From Nitrososphaerales archaeon (GTDB lineage Archaea > Thermoproteota > Nitrososphaeria > Conexivisphaerales > UBA164), in assembly GCA_023256405.1 (NCBI GenBank), contig JAGDXK010000023.1, positions 3,704-25,798 on the forward strand: DNA of 22,095 nucleotides, written 5' to 3'. The notes beneath the pieces are model-generated. The model saw only the letters and a list, made by a program, of their open reading frames with translations. It had not been told where the DNA came from and did not search any database. Positions within the stretch are counted from its first letter, which is position 1, and each line of letters begins with the position of its first letter. This document shows positions 7,126 through 13,150 of this stretch, in pieces. The translations under genes and the position numbers were made by a program.

Positions 7126-7944
7126 ATGCAGATAGAGGAGCTTTTTAACGAAATCGTTGCCGAAGTTATACCCAATTTTGATGAGCTCCTGGTCAACAAG
7201 CTGATGAGCTACGGCAACGACGAGCTTTCTCGTATGGTGATTTATTCAATAGGGGGAGGCAAGAGGATTAGGCCTCTTATTCTTGCTCTTGTTAACAGAA
7301 GCCTCGGTCAGAAGGAGGACATTTTGAATGCCGGGTTCTCAATCGAGCTCATGCACAGCCTTTCGCTTATACACGACGACGTTATTGATAAGGAGGTGAG
7401 CAGAAGGGGCAGTCCGCCCTTCTACAAGACGTACGGGATAGACAGCTCCCTTTTGATCACTGATTACATATTTGGGGTTGTGATAGACCTTATCAACCAG
7501 TATCGAATGCCAGAGCTGATAGACGTGCTTGCAAGGACGAGCATAAGCATGAGCGCGGGGGAGTTCAAGGAGCTTTCGCTTTTCAGGGAGGACAGAGACG
7601 TTAGCATACAGGAGTACATGGAGGTTATAATCAACAAGACCGCTTCTCTGTTTGGGGCCGCTGCCAAGCTTGGGGCCCTTTTATCTGCCCTCCCCTCATT
7701 CGCAGATGCGGCGTATGAGTTCGGGGAGAGCCTAGGGATCATATATCAGATCAAGGACGATATGAAGGATAAGGGCAAGGTTTTCAATGAGCTAATTAAC
7801 AGGCTCAATCGCGAGGGTCAGATGGCTCTTAACGAAGCCCTGGAGAGCCACTACAGGAGGGCCATGGCCCATCTTGAAGCTTTTCCAAACAACAAGTACA
7901 GGGAAACCCTTGAAAACATAACCAGCACGATATTCAAGGCCTGA
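7126..7944 (+). CDS. Short polyprenyl diphosphate synthase (GGPP synthase-like)
   Basis: A trans-isoprenyl diphosphate synthase, probably supplying the C20 (or similar) chain for lipids. From the ATG at 7126 it has 272 residues. G-G-G-K-R-I-R-P (43-50) is intact. The first aspartate-rich motif is DDVID at 84-88, with R-R-G-S-P behind it. The second is Q-I-K-D-D-M-K-D at 208-215. The region after it is about 30-50 residues shorter than in standard enzymes of about 320 residues and lacks a clear G-K-D..K-T block. I prefer ATG 7126 because AGGTG (7114-7118) is seven bases upstream and a TATA box (about 7070-7080) precedes it; an in-frame TTG at 7108 would add six residues. DUF371 follows eight bases downstream. 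Confidence 0.85.
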   Translation: MQIEELFNEIVAEVIPNFDELLVNKLMSYGNDELSRMVIYSIGGGKRIRPLILALVNRSLGQKEDILNAGFSIELMHSLSLIHDDVIDKEVSRRGSPPFYKTYGIDSSLLITDYIFGVVIDLINQYRMPELIDVLARTSISMSAGEFKELSLFREDRDVSIQEYMEVIINKTASLFGAAAKLGALLSALPSFADAAYEFGESLGIIYQIKDDMKDKGKVFNELINRLNREGQMALNEALESHYRRAMAHLEAFPNNKYRETLENITSTIFKA

Positions 7945-7952
7945 TCTAGATT

Positions 7953-8360
7953 ATGGAGTTCGTAGTTGAGTTCTGGGGACACAGGAACGTTACTGCTCTC
8001 CACCGCACTACTATAGAGGTCACAAAGGAGGAACATCTGTCTCCACGGGGGGACTGCATAATTGGGGTGAGGGCATCGGCGAGCGTCAACGATCTGCCCC
8101 TCGAGATGAAGAGGGAGATAAGAAGCGGAAAAATAATGGAGATTCAGATAGTGGTTGAAGATCACCGCTTCTCGTTTACTGCTTACGGGCACAGCGATCT
8201 AAGCCTTTCACATCCAACTGACATAGTTATAAGAAAGAGCTCGTTCATTTCAGACAGAACCCTCGCCATAAGGAGCAGCGCGGCCGCGATTGACGTTCCG
8301 CGTAACATGATCAGACTGCTGCAGCAAGGCAGTCCAGGAAGCATGATAATAAGAATCTAG
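7953..8360 (+). CDS. DUF371 family protein
   Basis: A 135-residue archaeal protein of unknown function. The family pattern is clear: F-W-G-H-R-N-V-T-A-L-H-R-T-T-I-E (7-22), then the P-R-G-D-C-I-I-G-V segment (31-39) and a C-terminal half of alternating strands (A-Y-G-H-S-D...D-I-V-I-R-K-S). It has no membrane segments. It begins eight bases after the prenyl synthase stop, so the two are probably co-transcribed; that neighbourhood does not by itself say what it does. It converges on dph5 with a 12-bp gap. Confidence 0.85.
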   Translation: MEFVVEFWGHRNVTALHRTTIEVTKEEHLSPRGDCIIGVRASASVNDLPLEMKREIRSGKIMEIQIVVEDHRFSFTAYGHSDLSLSHPTDIVIRKSSFISDRTLAIRSSAAAIDVPRNMIRLLQQGSPGSMIIRI

Positions 8361-8372
8361 GACCCGGGCCAG

Positions 8373-9371
8373 CTATTCCCATTTTATGTCCTCTCCGAGA
8401 AGCCTCAGCGCGTCTATCAGGCCTTCCGCGTATGCGGCCTGCATCAGGGCCGTAGATGGGTCCCCCTGCGCCAAAAGCTCTTCAGCATCCCTGAGGTATA
8501 GCTCGGAGTTCTCGAAGACGCCCCTGTATTTATCGATCAGCCGCTGATCCGCCTTTTTAACGGCGTTTCTGACCTTCTGGATGATCCTCGAGGTCCTGAG
8601 CTCCGCAGTGCTTTTCTTTACGTTTGAGTTAACTTTTAAACCAAGAGCCTCCAGTGCTTCCTCCTCCGTAAAGTGGAGCTCTCCGGGTACCACCAGCGAG
8701 AAGGGCTCCTTTATCTGAGGCTTGTCTTTAGCCAGCTCTCCCAGCGTGCCTGCCACGATGCGCTGATCGTCCTTGCCCGCTCTGCTGACCGCTATCAGAT
8801 ATGTATCATCGGAAAAGAAGCCCTCCTTGAAGTTCCTCTCAGCAGCAGACAGGTCCTCAAAAAGATCACCTAAGCTGCCGTTATATCCGGTGGGTATAAT
8901 TACTGAGTGTCTTCTGAGCTCAAGCGTTCTGCCGACCTGTCTGTATACGTAATTTCTTGAGCCGACATCTCCCCTAAGAATGGAGCCGATAAACCCGAGC
9001 TTGTACGCATGCAGCCCGCACTCACCAAGCACGGCGTTTATGAAGCTTGAGGAATAGATTGTTCTTACCGGAATGCCCCTCCTCATGGCCATAACCCTCA
9101 GAGACTGGTGCGTGGTTGCTATGTACGGATCCCCATATACCAGCAAGCACACGTCCCCCGTGGATGCTTCTCCGAGGATTTTCTCCGGACTCTCAAGGTC
9201 CTCTCTGCCTGCGCGGATCGCGCCCAGGGCTTCCTCCAGCCATACTATTTCCTCTTCATCCATGTACGTGGTGTAGACGTCAAGGTATGTTCTTGCTCCC
9301 CTACATCTCTCAAGCAGGCTCAGCGGGGCCGTTGATCTGGGGCTTACACCCAGTCCTGCAATTATAAGCAT
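8373..9371 (-). CDS. dphB: Diphthine synthase with C-terminal DUF357-like domain (fusion)
   Basis: The N-terminal part (1 to about 245) is the SAM-dependent methyltransferase that makes diphthine on EF-2. Evidence is G-L-G-V at 6-9, G-D-P-Y-I-A-T-T-H (80-88), the S-S-S-F-I-N-A-V...G-L-H-A-Y-K-L-G stretch (107-126), A-G-K-D-D-Q-R-I-V-A-G (198-208) and the closing V-V-P-G-E-L-H-F-T-E-E-E (227-238). Normal enzymes stop about here at roughly 260 residues; this one has 332. Residues about 258-326 resemble DUF357, a small helical archaeal domain (Y-L-R-D-A-E-x-L-L-A-Q-G-D...A-x-x-A-A-Y-A-E-G-L-I-D-A-L-R-L-L-G). A TATA box (AATATATT, 9396-9403) is centred 28 nt before the ATG. Confidence 0.88.
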   Translation of the reverse strand: MLIIAGLGVSPRSTAPLSLLERCRGARTYLDVYTTYMDEEEIVWLEEALGAIRAGREDLESPEKILGEASTGDVCLLVYGDPYIATTHQSLRVMAMRRGIPVRTIYSSSFINAVLGECGLHAYKLGFIGSILRGDVGSRNYVYRQVGRTLELRRHSVIIPTGYNGSLGDLFEDLSAAERNFKEGFFSDDTYLIAVSRAGKDDQRIVAGTLGELAKDKPQIKEPFSLVVPGELHFTEEEALEALGLKVNSNVKKSTAELRTSRIIQKVRNAVKKADQRLIDKYRGVFENSELYLRDAEELLAQGDPSTALMQAAYAEGLIDALRLLGEDIKWE

Positions 9372-9425
9372 GAGGGGTATTGGTCTGGCTCGCTTAATAT
9401 ATTTCTTTAAGAAAGCATGGGCTTT

Positions 9426-9656
9426 TCAGTCCATAACTATCATTGAGAGCGTGGATCTTACCTTTTCAAGCCTTCTGATCTTCCACGTTATGATCTCCTT
9501 TACCTGTTCCATGGAGTCTGCCTCTACCTTAGCTATGATATCATATACTCCATATACAAGGTAAACCTCCTTTATGCCGGGTATGTTCTTTAGCTCCTTC
9601 AGCACGTCCCCCTCGTATCCCATGTCCGTGTTAATTAATACGTATGCGGTAGCCAT
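9426..9656 (-). CDS. Stand-alone Lrp/AsnC ligand-binding (RAM) domain protein
   Basis: A 76-residue protein consisting only of the Lrp/AsnC effector-binding alpha/beta domain, with no DNA-binding helix-turn-helix. A-Y-V-L-I-N-T at the start, the I-P-G-I-K-E-V-Y-x-V-Y-G-x-Y-D-I-I-A-K-V-E core and L-E-K-V-R-S-T at the end are typical. Such proteins form oligomers that bind amino acids and may modulate full-length Lrp regulators; the ligand is unknown. The ATG at 9656 lies 26-27 nt from a GTTTATAA box (9679-9686), so it is probably leaderless. dph5 downstream has its own TATA box. Confidence 0.9.
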   Translation of the reverse strand: MATAYVLINTDMGYEGDVLKELKNIPGIKEVYLVYGVYDIIAKVEADSMEQVKEIITWKIRRLEKVRSTLSMIVMD

Positions 9657-9789
9657 AAAAATAATAAGGCGGTTTCTGTTATAAACTTTGCCTTTAATAA
9701 AAACGCAGTCTTGTTTTTATAAACTATCCGTTTCGAAGATCAACAAACGGGATATGTTTTTATTTGTTCAAAAAAAGAGTGCTTTTGGT

Positions 9790-10323
9790 ATGATTGTCAG
9801 CGCTAGGGAGCTGCTTAAAGCGGACCTGTTCATAAGGCTCGTCGATGCTAATTCGTTAAGCGTCCTTGACATCATAGGAACAAGAGTTGCTCTGGCGCGT
9901 GATATTGAAGTTAAGCCGAGCAGGTCAAGGAAGGTTAAGCTCTACAGATACAGGTACGATCCCGAAAGGGATTTCAGGGCCCCTCTGATAGTTGCATCTC
10001 CTAAAAACTATAAGGATGCCATTGCCTACGTCAGAAGGCACCCCAACAGGGTCCTTGCGGTGATTGCTGATCTGAACGGGTTTATAATGGATCCTAAAGC
10101 CCACAGCGATTTCATCAGGCTGTTAAGAGAGACCTACAGGATACCCCTGCTGTACGCAAGCGGCGCTGAGTCCGCCATGGATCTCGCTCCGCCGTCAATC
10201 CTTAGAAGAGCCCTTACTATGTACTTCGAAGAGGAGGGGTTTGAAAGAAAGAAGATGTACAGGGGGCTCTTTGAGTCCCTTCCCGCGCTTCTGGAGGATG
10301 GGAGGCTCTTTGAAGAGGTTTAG
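9790..10323 (+). CDS. rnp3: RNase P protein subunit, Rpp30-like (Rnp3)
   Basis: A divergent 177-residue protein. The segment I-P-L-L-Y-A-S-G-A-E-S-A-M-D-L-A-P-P (118-135) matches the Rpp30 motif in which a final barrel strand is followed by S-S-G-A and R-x-P. The next gene is the Pop5-like subunit; Rpp30 and Pop5 are partners in archaeal RNase P, which supports the call. It is shorter than typical archaeal Rpp30 (about 210 residues). The start is uncertain: ATG 9790 follows a TATA-like GTTTTTATTT (9756-9765) by 29 nt, while the in-frame ATG 9754 follows TTTTATAAAC (9714-9724) by about 35 nt. Its final codons overlap Pop5. Confidence 0.65.
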   Translation: MIVSARELLKADLFIRLVDANSLSVLDIIGTRVALARDIEVKPSRSRKVKLYRYRYDPERDFRAPLIVASPKNYKDAIAYVRRHPNRVLAVIADLNGFIMDPKAHSDFIRLLRETYRIPLLYASGAESAMDLAPPSILRRALTMYFEEEGFERKKMYRGLFESLPALLEDGRLFEEV

Positions 10324-10627
10324 GACAAGATACGTCCTTGCGCTAGTTGATGAGACCGATCCTAAAAAGGTCGTTGAGGCCTTAAACAGCGCGATAGTTA
10401 CGCTTGGGGGCGAGTCCCTCGTCTACAAGGTTGAGGTTAGGGTCGTTGGGTTCTTTGACAAAAACAGGGCTTTGCTAAAGTTCAATTACTATGAGGCCAG
10501 AAAGGAGGATCTGCTGTTTGTGGTGTTTCTCATGAGAAGATTCGGGGTCAGGGCCGTGCCGCTGAGGACGTTCGGCACGATCAAGTCCGCGAAGGAAAAA
10601 GCGCGATATTTAAAAACAAAAACGTAA
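10310..10627 (+). CDS. rnp2: RNase P protein subunit Pop5 (Rnp2)
   Basis: A 105-residue subunit that pairs with Rpp30 to support cleavage by the RNase P RNA in tRNA 5' maturation. The R-T-R-Y-V-L-A-L-V-D-E opening strand, an A-L-L-K-F-N-Y-Y strand at 54-61, and R-T-F-G-T-I-K-S-A-K-E-K-A (86-98) correspond to the family's R-Y-x-x-F, strand and S-G-T-I-K blocks. The frame is open from 10241, but I take the TTG at 10310 (MKRFRTRYV): GGGAGG (10300-10305) is four bases upstream and the start matches the family. An ATG at 10298 is the alternative. It overlaps Rpp30 by 14 nt. Confidence 0.85.
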   Translation: MKRFRTRYVLALVDETDPKKVVEALNSAIVTLGGESLVYKVEVRVVGFFDKNRALLKFNYYEARKEDLLFVVFLMRRFGVRAVPLRTFGTIKSAKEKARYLKTKT

Positions 10628-10628
10628 A

Positions 10629-10667
10629 TCGTTTTGCTTCTCCTGCTGTTTGTTGCTCTGTTTTTAG
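10629..10667 (+). terminator. Pyrimidine-rich, T-run region after Pop5
   Basis: Directly after the Pop5 stop the plus strand holds TTTT, several TTTG/TTGT groups and a final TTTTTA (to about 10666) with few purines. This is the usual look of an archaeal factor-independent termination zone. It ends just before the DUF655 TATA box. Confidence 0.4.
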
Positions 10668-10672
10668 CTAAG

Positions 10673-10682
10673 CTTTTATATG
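10673..10682 (+). promoter_or_regulatory. TATA box of the DUF655 gene
   Basis: CTTTTATATG is centred 30 nt before the ATG at 10708, which predicts a leader of only a few bases. Confidence 0.6.
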
Positions 10683-10707
10683 CTGTTTGAAATTATTAGT
10701 AGTGTAA

Positions 10708-11271
10708 ATGCAGCTGCAGAAAAAATATGAGAGCGTAGCATATGTTTTAGATTTCAAGCTAAATGCTGAATCTGTGACTGTAAGGGGGAAGAGAGGAACA
10801 ATAGTGCAGTCGATAGGGAGCGATTATTTCATGCTTCTGGAGCTGCTAGGCATGCCTAACACGAGCTTCGTGATTTTGGAGAAGGTCAACATAAGCAAGG
10901 AGAAGAGAGACAAGATACTCAGCGTCCTCGGCAGGCTGAAGTATGAGGATCTCAGCCCCATAGCCAAGAACACGCTGCCACAGGCCGTTGAGCTTATAGT
11001 TAGAGAGAACGAGCAGAGGTTCGTTAACTTCTTCAACACGGCAATGCCCGTAACTCCAAGGCTGAACTCCCTTGAGCTCATACCAGGCATAGGCAAAACC
11101 CTGATGAACGCGATCATAAAGGAAAAGGAAAAGAAGCCCTTCTCGAGCTTCAAGGACATTGAGGAAAGGATCGGACTAAAGGATCCCGCTAAGAAGATAA
11201 CGGAGAGGATAATCGAGGAGCTTAAAGGAAATCAGCAGATCTACCTGTTCGTGAAGCAGTTTAAGGAATGA
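10708..11271 (+). CDS. DUF655 helix-hairpin-helix protein
   Basis: A 187-residue archaeal protein of unknown biochemical function. The N-terminal half is a compact beta-rich part (Y-V-L-D-F...). Residues 116-170 form the family signature: R-L-N-S-L-E-L-I-P-G-I-G-K (118-130, a helix-hairpin-helix for nucleic-acid backbone binding), then K-P-F-S-S-F-K-D-I-E-E-R-I and D-P-A-K-K-I-T-E-R-I-I-E-E-L. In many archaea this gene sits in an eL21-rpo4-DUF655-ksgA cluster. Here eL21 and rpo4 are about 3.4 kb away across the replication origin, so that cluster appears broken. It has its own promoter and is followed by thiL with a separate TATA element. Confidence 0.88.
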   Translation: MQLQKKYESVAYVLDFKLNAESVTVRGKRGTIVQSIGSDYFMLLELLGMPNTSFVILEKVNISKEKRDKILSVLGRLKYEDLSPIAKNTLPQAVELIVRENEQRFVNFFNTAMPVTPRLNSLELIPGIGKTLMNAIIKEKEKKPFSSFKDIEERIGLKDPAKKITERIIEELKGNQQIYLFVKQFKE

Positions 11272-11319
11272 GCGCGGTTTTAAATTATCGTTAAATATTG
11301 CAAAGCTGGATGATAGTAA

Positions 11320-12258
11320 ATGAACGAGCTGCAGATCATTGAAATTATCAGGCAGCTCTTCGAAACGGAAGATTATCCTCTAACCGATGACGTTGCCTAC
11401 CTGCCAAACGGACTGGCCTTTAAGGTGGATATGCTTGTTAAGAGCACGGACATTCCAAAGGGCATGAGCTGGTATCAGGTGGGCAGAAAGGCTCTGGTTT
11501 CGGTTCTCTCGGACGTTTCGACCAAGGGGGTTAGACCTGAGTTCATGATGCTCAGCGTGGCGCTCAGAAAGGGCATCAAGGAAGAACAGATAAAGGATAT
11601 GCTGATGGGCATAAAGGACCTGTCGGTCAGATATGGAATAAAACTCATAGGAGGAGATGTTAACCGGGCAAACGATCTTGCCATCGACTGCGTCCTTTTT
11701 GGAAGCTATAAAAACAAGGTCCTCAGAGGAGGAGCGAAACCCGGAGATCTGATATATGTTACTGGTGAGTTTGGCCTGACGGCTGTTGGCCTTGACTACC
11801 TTGTTAAGGGAAGGGAAATCAGAAACAGCAGACTTAAAGGGCTGGCTCTTAAATGGGTTTATGAGCCCGAGCCTCCCGTTGAGTTCAATCTCGACGTAGT
11901 TGAATCTGGGCTCGTAACTTCCTCCATGGATTCCAGCGATGGTTTGGCTTTTACGCTAAACGAAATGGCCGAACAGAGCGGCCTGCGTTTTCTGATTGAG
12001 AACTATCCAATGAGTGAAGAAATAATAAAAATGATAGAAGAGGAGGGCAGAGATCCTCTTCTCGATGCGATGTACGGGGGAGAGGAATACCAGATGGTAT
12101 TTACCGTGCCCCCTGAAAAAGAGCAGGAAGTAATAAAAAAGGCAAAGGAACACGACACAATTATTCATAGAATAGGCCACGTAACACAAGGAAAGGGCGT
12201 CTACTTTGCGAGAGAGAGTAAAAAGATTGAGAAAAGAGGATGGGTCTTTACATTTTAG
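11320..12258 (+). CDS. thiL: Thiamine-monophosphate kinase
   Basis: An enzyme that phosphorylates thiamine phosphate to thiamine diphosphate with ATP. The PurM/ThiL fold motifs are in order: L-T-D-D-V-A-Y-L (21-28), V-D-M-L-V (36-40, normally T-D), A-L-V-S-V-L-S-D-V-S-T-K-G (58-70), G-G-D-V-N-R-A (111-117), V-T-G-E-F-G (147-152), S-M-D-S-S-D-G-L-A (202-210) and G-G-E-E-Y (253-257). Length (312) is normal. A TATA-like GTTAAATATT (11290-11299) is centred 25 nt before the ATG, so it is probably leaderless. No TPP riboswitch is visible in the 48-nt upstream gap. The end overlaps the convergent winged-helix gene by 11 bp. Confidence 0.93.
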   Translation: MNELQIIEIIRQLFETEDYPLTDDVAYLPNGLAFKVDMLVKSTDIPKGMSWYQVGRKALVSVLSDVSTKGVRPEFMMLSVALRKGIKEEQIKDMLMGIKDLSVRYGIKLIGGDVNRANDLAIDCVLFGSYKNKVLRGGAKPGDLIYVTGEFGLTAVGLDYLVKGREIRNSRLKGLALKWVYEPEPPVEFNLDVVESGLVTSSMDSSDGLAFTLNEMAEQSGLRFLIENYPMSEEIIKMIEEEGRDPLLDAMYGGEEYQMVFTVPPEKEQEVIKKAKEHDTIIHRIGHVTQGKGVYFARESKKIEKRGWVFTF

Positions 12259-12667
12259 CTGCTTTCTTCTTGAGCGTTACGCTCTGAATCTCTCTCAGCT
12301 GGTACACCCATTCCCTTCCCTCCTTTCTTCTCACCAGTTCTCCTCTGTCATTCATTCTTCTAAGATACGTTGAAATTATAGGAAGCTTAACGCTTATATT
12401 GTGCTTGTCCTCGAGAACGGCCAGGACATCCTTGGACGTGAACCCGGTTAGGGGCATTTCCCTTATAACCTTTCTGATAAGGTTGAAGAGATCGCTGTCT
12501 GCCGCTGTTATATCCTCGGTTTTCTTTTCTGATTCGCTTTCTGAAATAAGCTCGTAAAGCTCGAGAAGCCTGAGAACCTTATCCTTTTCTATATTCCCCT
12601 CTACCTTGAAGAGGTATTTAGCTCCGTTTTCATCTTCAAATTCCAGTTTTATTGCCTTCCTTGGCAA
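12248..12667 (-). CDS. Small winged-helix protein beside the replication origin, function unknown
   Basis: A 139-residue basic protein. Residues 1-45 form a short beta/alpha part (K-L-E-F-E-D...Y-L-F-K-V-E-G, then a helix L-R-L-L-E-L-Y-E-L-I) followed by an acidic Ser/Glu/Lys linker. Residues 58-124 look like a winged helix: a helix R-K-V-I-R-E-M, then F-T-S-K-D-V-L-A-V-L-E, a recognition-type helix L-P-I-I-S-T-Y-L-R-R-M and a wing R-R-K-E-G-R-E-W-V-Y. It ends in K-K-K-A-A-K. The start is a TTG at 12667 with no nearby ATG; TTATTTTAAA (about 12698-12707) may be its TATA box. It reads away from the origin, opposite orc1. I do not recognise a named family. It could be an origin-linked or chromatin protein or a local regulator; this is inference from position only. 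Confidence 0.6.
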   Translation of the reverse strand: MPRKAIKLEFEDENGAKYLFKVEGNIEKDKVLRLLELYELISESESEKKTEDITAADSDLFNLIRKVIREMPLTGFTSKDVLAVLEDKHNISVKLPIISTYLRRMNDRGELVRRKEGREWVYQLREIQSVTLKKKAAKM

Positions 12668-12821
12668 CTTTAACTGGAGATATATTAACAGCCCTTTAAA
12701 ATAAAGTTAAAGACAAATTTTTGTTAACAAGTTATCAAATGCCGTTCGTTAGCTTTCTGACCTTAACGTGTTTTAACAGTGGCAGTATCAGCAGATTCTA
12801 TTTTTAAGACTGCAGTGGCTC

Positions 12822-12839
12822 CAGTGGAAACGTAGGGGT
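12822..12839 (+). repeat. ORB element 1
   Basis: CAGTGGAAACGTAGGGGT, the element closest to the published crenarchaeal mini-ORB as I remember it. It is preceded by CTC, and by an extra GCAGTGG half-copy at 12812-12818. Confidence 0.85.
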
Positions 12840-12880
12840 CAGTTAACGGTTAATGATGGATAACAAAGCTCCAGCAGCTC

Positions 12881-12898
12881 CAGAGGAAATAAAGGGGT
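12881..12898 (+). repeat. ORB element 2
   Basis: CAGAGGAAATAAAGGGGT in the same orientation as element 1 and 59 bp further on. It also has CTC before it and an extra CTCCAGCAG half-copy just upstream. Confidence 0.8.
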
Positions 12899-12963
12899 TC
12901 ATCTTCACCATGCAAAAACATTCAGATTAACAGGTCCTTAACATTCAGGTTAATTATGCCCTC

Positions 12964-12980
12964 ACCCCATATTTCCTCTG
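12964..12980 (-). repeat. ORB element 3 (inverted)
   Basis: On the minus strand CAGAGGAAATATGGGGT. It is opposite to the other three and one base shorter between the GGAAA half and the G-string. It forms the left border of the AT-rich segment. Confidence 0.75.
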
Positions 12981-12999
12981 AATCCTCTAATTATGGTTT

Positions 13000-13120
13000 T
13001 TATTATTATGATGATTTGATAGCTATGATGATTTTGTTAATTTTGTTTTATCATTGGTAAATATTTTTTGTTTTTATGTTTTTAATTCTGTATTATTATT
13101 AATATTCATTGTTAAAAAGA
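13000..13120. other. AT-rich segment, candidate duplex-unwinding element
   Basis: About 120 bases almost entirely A/T, with T-runs and TATTATTAT words. It holds a direct repeat TATGATGATTT at 13007-13017 and 13024-13034 and an ATAGCTAT palindrome between the copies. It is bounded by ORB 3 (inverted) and ORB 4 (direct), the arrangement expected for the melting site. The orc1 TATA box (GTTAAAAAG, about 13111-13119) is at its right edge. Confidence 0.7.
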
Positions 13121-13122
13121 TG

Positions 13123-13140
13123 CAGAGGAAAACAAGGGGT
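13123..13140 (+). repeat. ORB element 4, inside the orc1 promoter
   Basis: CAGAGGAAAACAAGGGGT, ending 10 bases before the orc1 ATG, followed by a second G-string AGGGGT at 13143-13148. It occupies the space between the likely TATA box and the start codon. Confidence 0.8.
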
Positions 13141-13150
13141 GTAGGGGTTA

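Larger units (their letters stand above)
12668..13150. other. Replication origin region (oriC) next to orc1/cdc6
   Basis: The longest non-coding stretch in the window. It holds four matches to a motif of the archaeal ORB type: a CAGNGGAAA half followed three bases on by a G-string (AGGGGT). Elements 1 and 2 point right, element 3 points left, and element 4 points right at the orc1 start. Between 3 and 4 (12981-13120) lies an extremely A/T-rich segment, a good unwinding element. The left part has repeated TTAAC words. Upstream location of orc1/cdc6 and oppositely oriented ORBs flanking an AT-rich core match Sulfolobus and Pyrococcus origins. It must also contain the promoters of orc1 and the winged-helix gene. 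Confidence 0.88.

Noticed and set aside
9395..9414. TTTCTTTAAGAAA inverted repeat before dph5
   Set aside because: It is imperfect and A/T-rich; the overlapping TATA box explains it better.
10241..10309. Upstream extension of the Pop5 frame to an ATG at 10241
   Set aside because: The extra residues are unlike the family and overlap Rpp30 by 83 bp; the TTG at 10310 has a Shine-Dalgarno and a family-like start.
11272..11319. TPP riboswitch before thiL
   Set aside because: Only 48 bases, A/T-rich, with a TATA box at leaderless spacing; no room for the aptamer.
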